Assembly (NCBI GenBank): GCA_958405565.1
Contig: CATYEN010000054.1
Location: forward strand, 1-15,479
Source: an uncultured Collinsella sp.
GTDB lineage: Bacteria; Actinomycetota; Coriobacteriia; Coriobacteriales; Coriobacteriaceae
Direction: 5' to 3'
DNA length: 15,479 bases
The position numbers were made by a program, and so were the translations under genes. Positions 1 to 6,816 of the stretch are shown here, in pieces. How positions within the stretch are numbered: position 1 is the stretch's first letter; every line of letters begins with the position of its first letter. The notes under the pieces were generated by a model, which made no database searches, was not told the DNA's origin, and was given only the letters and a program-made list of their open reading frames with translations.

Positions 1-25
1 GGACGGCACCGAGCCGTACGCTTGA
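1..25 (+). CDS. Probable 3' end of an upstream gene (partial)
   Basis: Reading frame 2 gives DGTEPYA followed by TGA at 23-25. A strong intrinsic terminator begins eight bases later, which fits the end of a plus-strand gene whose body lies outside the window. Frame 1 also reaches a stop at 28-30, so the frame is not certain. Seven residues are too few to identify a product. Confidence 0.35.
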
Positions 26-32
26 ACTGAGA

Positions 33-62
33 AGGGGGAGGCCTCGCGGCCTCCCTCTTTTT
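33..62 (+). terminator. Intrinsic terminator of the upstream gene
   Basis: An 11-bp stem pairs 33-43 with 48-58 (one G-T wobble) around the loop TCGC and runs into a T stretch at 58-62. An A run on the other side means it may also stop transcripts of the minus-strand gene that ends at 127. Confidence 0.85.
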
Positions 63-65
63 GCG

Positions 66-80
66 TTTACGGGGCGTAAA
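66..80. repeat. Small inverted repeat
   Basis: TTTACG at 66-71 and CGTAAA at 75-80 are perfect complements around GGG. No T run follows on either strand, so it is not a terminator on its own. It lies between the minus-strand gene and the terminator at 33-62. Its role is unknown and chance is possible. Confidence 0.3.
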
Positions 81-126
81 TGACTCAATTACACCAGACG
101 ATCTAGTTGTTTTTGGTATTGAGCCT

Positions 127-594
127 TTATTTAAAGAAAACAAACCGTATAACAAGGGCAACTGCTATGGCCGCAATGAGCAAAAGCAGAATTGTCAGCT
201 GATGCTGCTTGCGTCGTTTACTTGATGAAACGAAGATTGATTTTCCCTGTTTTGGCGTTTCGAGATAGCGAGCCGAATGCGTTAAGGTTTGCTTGGGTCG
301 AGGTTCTCTTTGTTGATGAGCGGCGGATGCTTTCATCGGCTCATCCCTATCTGCGCTGTTTTTAGATAATGGTGCGTCTTTCAGATACACAGGGTCACCC
401 GAGGCCACGCCCATATGCTTGCGTCCCGTTTGCGCATCTTCGAGTGTTTGATATCGGTTTCTTGTCACATATTTGGGCTCTGGATCATTGATGGGCTCTT
501 GCGAGATGTGGGGGCGATGGAATCGAATCGGTTGCGGGCTGGATGCTTCGTCCTGCTCCGGCATAAACGTGTTGTCCTGTTTTTGATCGTCCAT
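127..594 (-). CDS. Hypothetical tail-anchored membrane protein
   Basis: I do not recognise a family for this 155-residue protein. Residues 1 to about 125 are hydrophilic, rich in Q, P, K, R and S, and look disordered. A basic patch (SSKRRKQ, about 124-130) leads into one hydrophobic helix at about 132-153 (ILLLLIAAIAVALV), and the chain ends in RFVFFK. There is no N-terminal signal, so it would sit as a C-terminal anchor with a cytoplasmic N-terminus. The start ATG at 594-592 is preceded by a modest AAGGG ribosome site. A TACAAT box lies upstream on the minus strand (638-633). It diverges from hsp20, but no functional link can be inferred. The open frame, start signal and clear membrane anchor favour a real gene. 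Confidence 0.65.
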   Translation of the reverse strand: MDDQKQDNTFMPEQDEASSPQPIRFHRPHISQEPINDPEPKYVTRNRYQTLEDAQTGRKHMGVASGDPVYLKDAPLSKNSADRDEPMKASAAHQQREPRPKQTLTHSARYLETPKQGKSIFVSSSKRRKQHQLTILLLLIAAIAVALVIRFVFFK

Positions 595-632
595 GATGCC
601 CTTAGTTCGTCATCAATATCGTGTATGCGCCC

Positions 633-638
633 ATTGTA
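633..638 (-). promoter_or_regulatory. Candidate -10 box (TACAAT) for the minus-strand membrane protein gene
   Basis: On the minus strand the bases read TACAAT, about 38 bases before the ATG at 594. The same hexamer precedes several other genes here. I see no convincing -35 box at 16-18 bp. Confidence 0.35.
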
Positions 639-677
639 AGCCAGCCGTCTAGTTTTGATGGGATTGCATACATTATT

Positions 678-770
678 TAAGTCTTCGTTCAAATTCCGTT
701 AATAAGACAAAACCTTAGTCAACTAGACTTAGATATGCTTACATCAATAGACTTAAAAAACTTTATAGTC
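678..770. promoter_or_regulatory. Cluster of GACTTA/TAAGTC-like half-sites upstream of hsp20
   Basis: In an AT-rich divergent gap, related hexamers occur at 678-683 (TAAGTC), 715-720 (TTAGTC), 726-731 (GACTTA), 750-755 (GACTTA) and 765-770 (ATAGTC). The pairs 715-720/726-731 and 750-755/765-770 form imperfect dyads. They match neither CIRCE (TTAGCACTC-N9-GAGTGCTAA) nor the HAIR box bound by HspR. An operator for an unidentified regulator is inferred from position. Confidence 0.35.
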
Positions 771-775
771 GATGT

Positions 776-806
776 ATATATAAGAAGCAGCTGGGCATAT
801 ATAAGA
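776..806 (+). promoter_or_regulatory. Likely hsp20 promoter region with a 21-bp spaced direct repeat
   Basis: ATATATAAGA occurs at 776-785 and again at 797-806, exactly 21 bp apart, or two helical turns. Each contains a TATATA that could act as a -10 box. No good -35 partner is visible, so tandem starts, an activator-dependent start or a repeated protein site are all possible. Confidence 0.4.
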
Positions 807-869
807 GCGTCAAAAGAAGTCCCAGTCACCTAGAAGATGGCTCGGCAGTCCTTACAAGGAGTGGTAAAC

Positions 870-1301
870 ATGGCAAGCATGGTTCCTTATCGTTCGGTTT
901 TTGGCGTTCGTCCTTCTGCTAGCTCGCTTTTCGATCTGTTTGATGATATGACCGATCTGGCAAACAACTCGATCGCCTCTAAGGCGTTTCCCGTCGATGT
1001 TGAGGACAAGGGCGACGGTTACGAGGTCAAGGCTTATTTGACTGGCGTCGCGAAGGACGACATCGACGTTGAGCTCAATGAGGGCCGTCTTTCCATTAGC
1101 GTGAATGTTGAGGAGGGCGACGAGAACGAGGGCAAGAACTTCCTGCAGAAGGAGTTTAGTTCGTACAGCGCGACGCGCGGCGTGTACCTGAAGGATGCTT
1201 CGAGCGAGGGCCTTTCTGCAAAGTACGCTGACGGCATCCTTACCGTCACGGTTCCCAAGATTGTCGAGAAGAAGAACGTTACGAAGATTTCTATTGACTA
1301 A
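870..1301 (+). CDS. Small heat-shock protein, Hsp20/alpha-crystallin family
   Basis: This 143-residue chaperone should bind unfolding proteins without ATP and hold them for refolding. An N-terminal arm (about 1-38) with a LFDLFDDM segment precedes the alpha-crystallin domain (about 39-132). The domain shows FPVDVEDKGDGYEV and the hallmark AKYADGILTVTVPK (about 117-130). The tail ends in I140-S-I142, the I-x-I motif by which Hsp20 subunits form oligomers. The ATG at 870 is preferred because AAGGAG lies eight bases upstream (856-861); the in-frame ATG at 837 lacks such a site. The gene is monocistronic, with its own terminator at 1336-1367. The length is usual for bacterial Hsp20. Stress control is expected, but neither CIRCE nor HAIR is visible upstream. 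Confidence 0.93.
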   Translation: MASMVPYRSVFGVRPSASSLFDLFDDMTDLANNSIASKAFPVDVEDKGDGYEVKAYLTGVAKDDIDVELNEGRLSISVNVEEGDENEGKNFLQKEFSSYSATRGVYLKDASSEGLSAKYADGILTVTVPKIVEKKNVTKISID

Positions 1302-1335
1302 CGATGGCTCTGCTTCAATCGAGAGTATGAATTAA

Positions 1336-1367
1336 GGGGGCTGGGAAGTGATTCCCAGCCCCCTTTT
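1336..1367 (+). terminator. Terminator after hsp20
   Basis: A perfect 12-bp stem pairs 1336-1347 with 1352-1363 around GTGA, followed by TTTT. It lies between the converging hsp20 and the minus-strand hydrolase gene ending at 1383. The minus-strand T run is poor (CTTAATT), so it acts best on hsp20. Confidence 0.9.
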
Positions 1368-1382
1368 GTTGTCTTGAGTGGG

Positions 1383-2192
1383 CTATTGAATAGTTGTCGG
1401 TTGATACTGACTTGCAGGGCGTATCGAGATCTTCCGTGGCCCTTGAAGACAGGTGGCTGAGCTGCCGAGCTCATCATCGAGACTTGCATCAAGCGCGTTG
1501 GCATAGCTTTTGACGGTAAGGCTTGGACGATTATTGTCCTGGCTGATGTGCATGGCGATGAGCTGTTCTGTGCGATCGGTAACAAGTTCTCGCGCGGCTT
1601 CGGCGGCTTGGTTGTTGGAGAGATGCCCCTTTGTGGACAGGATGCGCTCCTGAAGAAAGCGTGGGTACGGTCCTTCGCGCAACATAGTTACATCGTGGTT
1701 GCTTTCGAGCGCGAGAACTCGACAGTCTTTGAGGATGCCTATGGCCTTGCTCGACAACTCTCCGGTGTCGGTGGCAAACCCAATGGAATCATCGAGAGCA
1801 TTGAATCGATAGCCGACAGGATTGATGACATCGTGCGATGTTGAGTAGGTTTGTACCTGGATGCCGGCAATGGGGAGCGTGTCGCCGGGGTCAAATTCCT
1901 CCACGGGCAGGTGCGCGAGGTTTTCTTTGCATGAAAGGGTGTCCCTACTGGCAAAGAGGGGGCCATGCCAGTGCTTGCACCATACATCGAGCCCCTTGAT
2001 ATGGTCACCATGCTCATGGGTGATTACAAGAGCGGCGACGTCGTCTGCCGAGAGGCCAAGCTCCGCCATGCGTTTAAGTGTCTCGCGGCGGGACAGGCCG
2101 TTGTCGATCATGATGAGCCCCTGAGGCCCCTCGACGAGTGCGCAGTTGCCTTTTGAGCCGCTGCCGAGGATATGAAGGTGCAGGCGAGACAT
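1383..2192 (-). CDS. MBL-fold metallo-hydrolase, YycJ/WalJ type
   Basis: The 269-residue protein is a metallo-beta-lactamase-fold hydrolase. It opens with LHILGSGSKGNCALVE, typical of the YycJ/WalJ (VicX) group. The metal-binding motif THEHGDH supplies H59, H61, D63 and H64. Later ligands are suggested by STSHD, ATDTGE and LESNHD, with KGHLSNNQ and MHISQDNN toward the end, also typical of this group. YycJ proteins usually sit beside the WalRK genes, and a role in DNA-end processing has been proposed for them. No two-component genes are visible here, so the exact substrate is unknown. The frame extends upstream to 2273, but the family N-terminus matches the Met at 2192 and the extension is not conserved-looking. 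The ribosome site is weak. Its 5' end faces tilS, 48 bases away. Confidence 0.85.
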   Translation of the reverse strand: MSRLHLHILGSGSKGNCALVEGPQGLIMIDNGLSRRETLKRMAELGLSADDVAALVITHEHGDHIKGLDVWCKHWHGPLFASRDTLSCKENLAHLPVEEFDPGDTLPIAGIQVQTYSTSHDVINPVGYRFNALDDSIGFATDTGELSSKAIGILKDCRVLALESNHDVTMLREGPYPRFLQERILSTKGHLSNNQAAEAARELVTDRTEQLIAMHISQDNNRPSLTVKSYANALDASLDDELGSSATCLQGPRKISIRPASQYQPTTIQ

Positions 2193-2206
2193 AAGATTCC
2201 AAAGGA

Positions 2207-2212
2207 TACAAT
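2207..2212 (+). promoter_or_regulatory. tilS: Candidate -10 box (TACAAT) for tilS
   Basis: TACAAT lies 28 bases before the tilS start, inside the 48-base gap from the divergent hydrolase gene. A start near 2219 would give a short leader carrying the GGAGG site. No clear -35 box is seen. Confidence 0.4.
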
Positions 2213-2240
2213 GAGTGCGGACGAATAGAGGAGGAAGCGA

Positions 2241-3782
2241 ATGCCAACGGTATCTCAGCACTATGGACATCATGCCGCGCCGAGGACGGATAAGAACGTT
2301 CTGGCAACGCGGCAGACCGCTGCCCCCGTAGTGCTCATGGTATCAGGCGGTGCGGACTCGACGGCGCTGCTCCTTATGGCTTGCACATCAAAGCTGGATA
2401 TCCAGGACGGGCGCGGCATCGCTTCCATTGCACGCGAGCGTTTGCACGTGCTGCATGTGAACCATCATCTGCGCGGGGAGGCATCCGATGGCGACGAGGC
2501 CTTTGTACGTGATTTGTGCGTGCAATACGGCTTGCCGCTGTGCGTTGAGCATGCCTATTTTGATGACGAATCGGGCAATATCGAGGCTGCGGCCCGCGAG
2601 GTGCGCTATGCCGCGGCACGGAGATATGTTCGCGAACTTTGTGCCGAATCGGGCGCACCGCGGACGGCGGCTCGTATCTGTACCGCGCATACCTCGTCGG
2701 ACCGCGCGGAAACATTTTTGATGAATGCCATTAAAGGGTCGGGTCCCGCGGGTCTATCAAGCATTCCACGCCGTCGGAACATTGTGGTGCGCCCCTTGCT
2801 CGACCTCACGCATGATGAGCTCGTGAGCTATCTGCAGGTGCACGGTCAGCCATGGCGGGAAGATGAAAGCAACGAGGACGTTTCGTACCTGCGTAACTAT
2901 GTGCGCCATCGGGTGATGCCGGTGGTGGCGCAGCGCAACACGAACGTCTGTAAGACGATTGGCGCCGCTTGCGAAATTCTGGGCGACGAAGACGCCTTTC
3001 TTTCCCAGCTTTCGGCACAGGCGTTTCGAAGCTGCCTGCGTAAGGAGGCGGCGGGCGCGCTGGTGCTCGATGCCAGGCGCCTTGCCGCCGCTGAGGTTGT
3101 GATTGCACGGCGTATCGTGCGGTTGGCGATTAAGCGCATCGATCCCGACGCGCGACCGGAGATGCGACATGTGGAGCGCGTGCTCTCCTGTGTCGCTGCG
3201 GGCTCGGGCTCGGTAACGCTTCCTGCGGGAATTGATGCCCGTGTGGAGTTTGGCATGCTGGCGTTCAAGGCCCCGGCGGCGCGCGAGGGCTTAGTGGCCG
3301 ACTGGATCTCCGTTCCCGGTCGTCTGCCGCTGGGGGCGGGGCGTATGCTGACAGCAGAGCCGATGGCTGTGGAGCCGGGGCGCGATATCGTGCACCGTGC
3401 CCGCGAGCTTGCTGCTGCCGGAGAGGTTGCGGCCTTGGTGGATGCGGCGGCCCTGGGGTTCGCCGACCGCGATAGCGAGCGGATGCTAGCCGGCTCGCGC
3501 GGGGAGATTCCCGCCGAGGCGCGATTGGCGCGCCTGTGGGTGGATAGCCCTGTGCCGGGAGACGTGATGTGCCCGTTGGGGATGAACGGTCGAAGCAAGA
3601 AAGTGTCAGACCTGTTGAACGAGGCGCGTATTCCTGTTTCAGACCGCTCTGGCGTACCCGTGGTAAGAACGGCTCCGGGAGGTGCCGTAGTATGGGTCGC
3701 GGGCGTTCGCGCGGACGAACGTTTTAAGTGCACGGCGGCGACGCGCGTGGCCTATCTGCTCCGCGTAGTCGATGCGGAATAG
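2241..3782 (+). CDS. tilS: tRNA(Ile)-lysidine synthase TilS
   Basis: TilS uses ATP and lysine to convert C34 of the CAU-anticodon tRNA-Ile into lysidine, so that it reads AUA codons; it is normally essential. The 513-residue protein has the N-type ATP pyrophosphatase loop SGGADS (35-40), the HVNHHLRG motif (72-79) and the segment AHTSSDRAET (149-158) followed by GSGPAGL. RPLLDLTHDEL and the DESNEDVSYLRNYVR segment are also family hallmarks. Near residues 436-475 a C-terminal region reads PLGMNGRSKKVSDLL, the TilS tRNA-binding domain. GGAGG at 2230-2234, six bases before the ATG, fixes the start. The second position of the usual AHHxDDQxET motif is altered (S153 for Asp; D154 kept). It heads the tilS-hpt-ftsH cluster, but hpt has its own likely promoter. 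Confidence 0.95.
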   Translation: MPTVSQHYGHHAAPRTDKNVLATRQTAAPVVLMVSGGADSTALLLMACTSKLDIQDGRGIASIARERLHVLHVNHHLRGEASDGDEAFVRDLCVQYGLPLCVEHAYFDDESGNIEAAAREVRYAAARRYVRELCAESGAPRTAARICTAHTSSDRAETFLMNAIKGSGPAGLSSIPRRRNIVVRPLLDLTHDELVSYLQVHGQPWREDESNEDVSYLRNYVRHRVMPVVAQRNTNVCKTIGAACEILGDEDAFLSQLSAQAFRSCLRKEAAGALVLDARRLAAAEVVIARRIVRLAIKRIDPDARPEMRHVERVLSCVAAGSGSVTLPAGIDARVEFGMLAFKAPAAREGLVADWISVPGRLPLGAGRMLTAEPMAVEPGRDIVHRARELAAAGEVAALVDAAALGFADRDSERMLAGSRGEIPAEARLARLWVDSPVPGDVMCPLGMNGRSKKVSDLLNEARIPVSDRSGVPVVRTAPGGAVVWVAGVRADERFKCTAATRVAYLLRVVDAE

Positions 3783-3843
3783 CGTCCCGCGCCAGCTATT
3801 CTGTGCGACGTTGGCGGTATTCCCGCGCTGATGGCGTACGGGC

Positions 3844-3873
3844 TGGAAAATATACCCCGTGCGCTGCTAGAAT
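3844..3873 (+). promoter_or_regulatory. Candidate extended -10 promoter for hpt-ftsH
   Basis: TGCTAGAAT at 3865-3873 is an extended -10 element. TGGAAA at 3844-3849 is a weak -35 at 18 bp. It lies in the 148-base gap between tilS and hpt, leaving a leader of about 50 bases. Confidence 0.5.
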
Positions 3874-3930
3874 GTGTAGTTCGCGTCCATACGGCGGTGT
3901 GTGGGCGATTAAGCACAAGAAAGGGTTGTC

Positions 3931-4479
3931 ATGGCTTCTCAACATCCGGATATCGAGAAGGTTCTGTTTACGCAGGAGGATATCGACGGTATCGTCTCTC
4001 GCTTGGGCGAGCAGATTACGCGCGACTATGCGGGTAAGGATCTGGTGCTGGTTGCGGTCCTGCGCGGCGCCGTGGTCTTTATGGGCGACCTGATGCGCAA
4101 GATCGAGCTGCCGATCAACATCGATTTCATGGCTGTTTCGAGCTATGGCGACGGTGTGAAGTCTTCGGGCATCGTGCGTATCATTAAGGACCTGGATATC
4201 GACATCCGTGGTCGCGACGTGCTGATCGTCGAGGACATTCTGGACTCGGGGCTGACGCTCAAGTATCTGATGAAGAACCTTGAGAGCCGCAAGCCCGCCT
4301 CGCTGGAGGTCGCCGCCTTCCTGTGGAAGGACGTTGAGGACCGCGTCTCGGCCATCACGCCCAAGTATGTTGGAACCCATTGCCCCGATGCCTTCGTGGT
4401 GGGCTACGGCCTCGACTATGCCGAGCGCTATCGTAACCTTCCGTATCTGGGCATTTTGAAACCGGAGGTTTATTCGTAA
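3931..4479 (+). CDS. hpt: Hypoxanthine phosphoribosyltransferase
   Basis: The 182-residue enzyme salvages hypoxanthine, and usually guanine, by joining it to PRPP to give IMP or GMP. The PRPP-binding motif is VLIVEDILDSGLTL (97-110) with the acidic pair E101-D102. The LRG turn (44-46), the flexible-loop segment AVSSYGDG (68-75) and the base-binding stretch VVGYGLDYAERYRNLPYLG (156-174) are all present. The length is typical. The ATG is preceded by AAAGGG. The stop is separated by one base from the ftsH start, so the two genes are co-transcribed. The neighbourhood matches the tilS-hprT-ftsH order known from Bacillus and many other Gram-positives. Confidence 0.96.
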   Translation: MASQHPDIEKVLFTQEDIDGIVSRLGEQITRDYAGKDLVLVAVLRGAVVFMGDLMRKIELPINIDFMAVSSYGDGVKSSGIVRIIKDLDIDIRGRDVLIVEDILDSGLTLKYLMKNLESRKPASLEVAAFLWKDVEDRVSAITPKYVGTHCPDAFVVGYGLDYAERYRNLPYLGILKPEVYS

Positions 4480-4480
4480 G

Positions 4481-6628
4481 ATGCCCGACGACCGTAACGA
4501 TAACAATTCCCAGACTCCCCGGGACCCAAAGATCCCGGGGATGCCCGGAGGCAAGAAGCCCACGCGTACGGGCTGGCTGTATTTTATTTTGGCTTGCGCG
4601 CTTCTGGGCTACGCCTTCTTTAACATGGGCTCCGGCTTTGCCAATTCCAGCAATACCGTAAAGCTCGCGACGAGCGAGATGGTCAACGCCATTAAGCAGG
4701 ATCGCGTCGAAGATTTGACCTATACGGTTCAAGACGGAAGCGTGGCGGGTCATTACTGGAAGACAAAAAAGGACAAGGGCGACACGAGCGAGCTCAAGAG
4801 CTTCTCCTCGACCTATGTCGGCTCCGATTCGCTTGCCGAGCTTATGGCAGAGCACCCCGATACCAAGTACATCGTCAACACCAACGACCCCGATTTTTGG
4901 GGCGACTTGGCGATGAGCGTGCTGCCGACGATCGCCCTGATCGCTATCATGTTCTACTTTATGCGCCAGATGATGGGCGCCAACAACAGGAACATGCAGT
5001 TTGGCAAGACCAACGCCAAGACCAACGAGGCAACGCGTCCCAAGGTCAAGTTTGAGGATGTTGCCGGCGTGGACGAGGCCGTCGAGGAACTCGAGGAGAT
5101 CCGCGACTTCCTGAGCGATCCGGATCGCTATCGCAAGCTGGGTGCCAAGATTCCGCGCGGCGTTTTGCTGGTGGGCCCTCCGGGTACCGGTAAGACGCTG
5201 CTGGCCAAGGCCGTTGCCGGCGAGGCGGGCGTGCCGTTCTTTAGCATCTCGGGTTCTGACTTTGTCGAGATGTTCGTGGGCGTTGGCGCCAGCCGCGTGC
5301 GCGACCTTTTTAAGGAGGCCAAGTCCCAGGCTCCGTCAATCATCTTTATTGACGAGATCGATGCCGTGGGACGTCAGCGCGGAGCCGGCTTGGGCGGCGG
5401 CCACGACGAGCGCGAGCAGACGCTTAACCAACTGCTGGTCGAGATGGACGGTTTTGAGGAGAGCGAGTCGGTCATCCTGATCGCTGCCACCAACCGCCCC
5501 GATATTCTGGATCCGGCGCTGCTGCGTCCCGGCCGTTTTGACCGTCAGGTCACGGTCGACCGTCCGGACGTAAAGGGCCGCGAGCAGATCTTGCGCGTGC
5601 ATGCTGAGAACAAGCCGATGGACGAGGACGTTAAGTTTGAGAAGCTCGCCCAGATGACCGTTGGCTTTACTGGTGCCGATTTGGCGAACCTGCTCAACGA
5701 GTCTGCGCTGCTGGCCGCTCGTCGTCATCGTTCTGTGATCTCGATGGACGAGGTCGAGGAGTCGATGGAGCGTGTGATTGCCGGACCGCAACGCAAGGGC
5801 CGCGTGATGACCGAAGCCGAGCGCACCACGATTGCTTACCACGAGAGCGGTCACGCCCTGGTGGGCCACATCTTGGAGCATTCCGATCCGGTTCATAAGA
5901 TCTCGATCGTCAGCCGCGGTCAGGCCCTGGGCTACACACTGCAGCTTCCGCAGGAGGATCACTTCCTCAAGACCAAGAACGAGATGCTCGACGAGCTCGC
6001 CGTGTTCTTGGGCGGTCGCGTTGCCGAGGAGCTCATGTGCGATGACATCACGTCGGGCGCGAGCAACGACCTGGAACGCGCGACCAAGATGGCGCGCGAG
6101 ATGGTTACGCGTCTGGGCATGAGCGAGGAGCTGGGCACGCAAGTGTTTGGTGAGGCGCAGCATCAGGTATTCCTGGGCCGCGATTACGCCGATCACCAGG
6201 ATTACTCCGAGGAGACGGCGCGCCGCATCGATATCGAGGTTCAGCGCATCATGCGCGAAGCCCATCGCCGTGCGGTCGAGATTTTGGATGCCCGTCGCGA
6301 TCAGCTCGATCTGATGGCGAAGGTGCTGCTTGAGCGCGAGACCGTCGAAGGCGACGCCGTGAACGCCCTGCTCGACAACGAGTGGGATGCCTACCTTGAG
6401 CGCGAGGGCGATATCCTGGCGGCCAAGGAGGAGCGCAATGCCAAGGCGGCCGGCATGCCGACCAAGAAGCGCGCGCCTCGCATGAGCGAGGAGGAGCTGG
6501 CGGCTGATGCCGCGGCCTTTGCACAGGCGGCTATGCAGGAGGATGCCGACGTCGCATCCGAGGATGCTGACGATGCCGAGAGCGCTGACGAAAAGAAGGC
6601 CGACGGCAATACTGACGTCGACGAGTAA
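4481..6628 (+). CDS. ftsH: ATP-dependent zinc metalloprotease FtsH
   Basis: FtsH is a hexameric membrane AAA+ protease that extracts and degrades membrane and short-lived cytosolic proteins. The 715-residue chain has two membrane helices (about 31-50 and 143-162) flanking an extracytoplasmic domain. The AAA module carries Walker A GPPGTGKT (232-239), Walker B IIFIDE (287-292), the pore segment FVGVGA (265-270) and the second region of homology ATNRPDILDPALLRPGRFDR (336-355). The zinc site is HESGH (454-458), with a likely third ligand in SGASND (525-530). The acidic Ala/Glu/Asp-rich tail after about residue 640 is longer than in E. coli FtsH and looks disordered. The start follows the hpt stop by one base; GGAGG at 4464-4468 is rather far (12 bases). 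A terminator follows at 6641-6678. Confidence 0.97.
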   Translation: MPDDRNDNNSQTPRDPKIPGMPGGKKPTRTGWLYFILACALLGYAFFNMGSGFANSSNTVKLATSEMVNAIKQDRVEDLTYTVQDGSVAGHYWKTKKDKGDTSELKSFSSTYVGSDSLAELMAEHPDTKYIVNTNDPDFWGDLAMSVLPTIALIAIMFYFMRQMMGANNRNMQFGKTNAKTNEATRPKVKFEDVAGVDEAVEELEEIRDFLSDPDRYRKLGAKIPRGVLLVGPPGTGKTLLAKAVAGEAGVPFFSISGSDFVEMFVGVGASRVRDLFKEAKSQAPSIIFIDEIDAVGRQRGAGLGGGHDEREQTLNQLLVEMDGFEESESVILIAATNRPDILDPALLRPGRFDRQVTVDRPDVKGREQILRVHAENKPMDEDVKFEKLAQMTVGFTGADLANLLNESALLAARRHRSVISMDEVEESMERVIAGPQRKGRVMTEAERTTIAYHESGHALVGHILEHSDPVHKISIVSRGQALGYTLQLPQEDHFLKTKNEMLDELAVFLGGRVAEELMCDDITSGASNDLERATKMAREMVTRLGMSEELGTQVFGEAQHQVFLGRDYADHQDYSEETARRIDIEVQRIMREAHRRAVEILDARRDQLDLMAKVLLERETVEGDAVNALLDNEWDAYLEREGDILAAKEERNAKAAGMPTKKRAPRMSEEELAADAAAFAQAAMQEDADVASEDADDAESADEKKADGNTDVDE

Positions 6629-6640
6629 TCTTTGTCACGA

Positions 6641-6678
6641 AAGCCTCCGCGGGGAAACCTGCGGAGGCTTTTTCTTTT
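6641..6678 (+). terminator. Terminator after ftsH
   Basis: AAGCCTCCGC (6641-6650) pairs perfectly with GCGGAGGCTT (6661-6670), followed by a T-rich run to 6678. It closes the hpt-ftsH transcript. Confidence 0.92.
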
Positions 6679-6700
6679 GAGCGATATGGGGCCATCTGTT

Positions 6701-6754
6701 GGTTGGGGACAGACTTAAATGAGCGTTTTCACGCATTTAAGTCTGTCCCCAATC
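6701..6754. repeat. REP-like palindrome upstream of the aminotransferase gene
   Basis: Bases 6703-6721 and 6734-6752 form perfect 19-bp arms around a short centre, and two more flanking pairs (one a wobble) extend the stem to 6701/6754. The outer sequence TTGGGGACAGACTTAA resembles the ends of non-autonomous repeats linked to REP-type Y1 transposases, as far as I recall. No transposase is nearby. It lacks a T run on either side, so it is not a normal terminator. Confidence 0.75.
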
Positions 6755-6786
6755 AACATTCTGCGGCACTTTGCTCAACTAAAGCG

Positions 6787-6792
6787 TACAAT
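6787..6792 (+). promoter_or_regulatory. Candidate -10 box (TACAAT) for the aminotransferase gene
   Basis: TACAAT lies 24 bases before the ATG at 6817 and just after the palindrome at 6701-6754. TTGCTC at 6771-6776 is too close (10 bp) to be its -35 box. Confidence 0.4.
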
Positions 6793-6816
6793 AGCGCCTA
6801 TGCGAAAGGGGAACAG

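Noticed and set aside
678..770. CIRCE or HAIR heat-shock operator before hsp20
   Set aside because: Neither TTAGCACTC-N9-GAGTGCTAA nor the CTTGAGT/ACTCAAG pair is present; only GACTTA-like half-sites are seen.
2897..3733. 278-codon minus-strand frame inside tilS
   Set aside because: Low-complexity Arg/Ser/Ala/Thr translation with no motif; it is a shadow of tilS codon bias.
5336..6265. 309-codon minus-strand frame inside ftsH
   Set aside because: It lies fully under highly conserved ftsH sequence and has no motif or start signal of its own.
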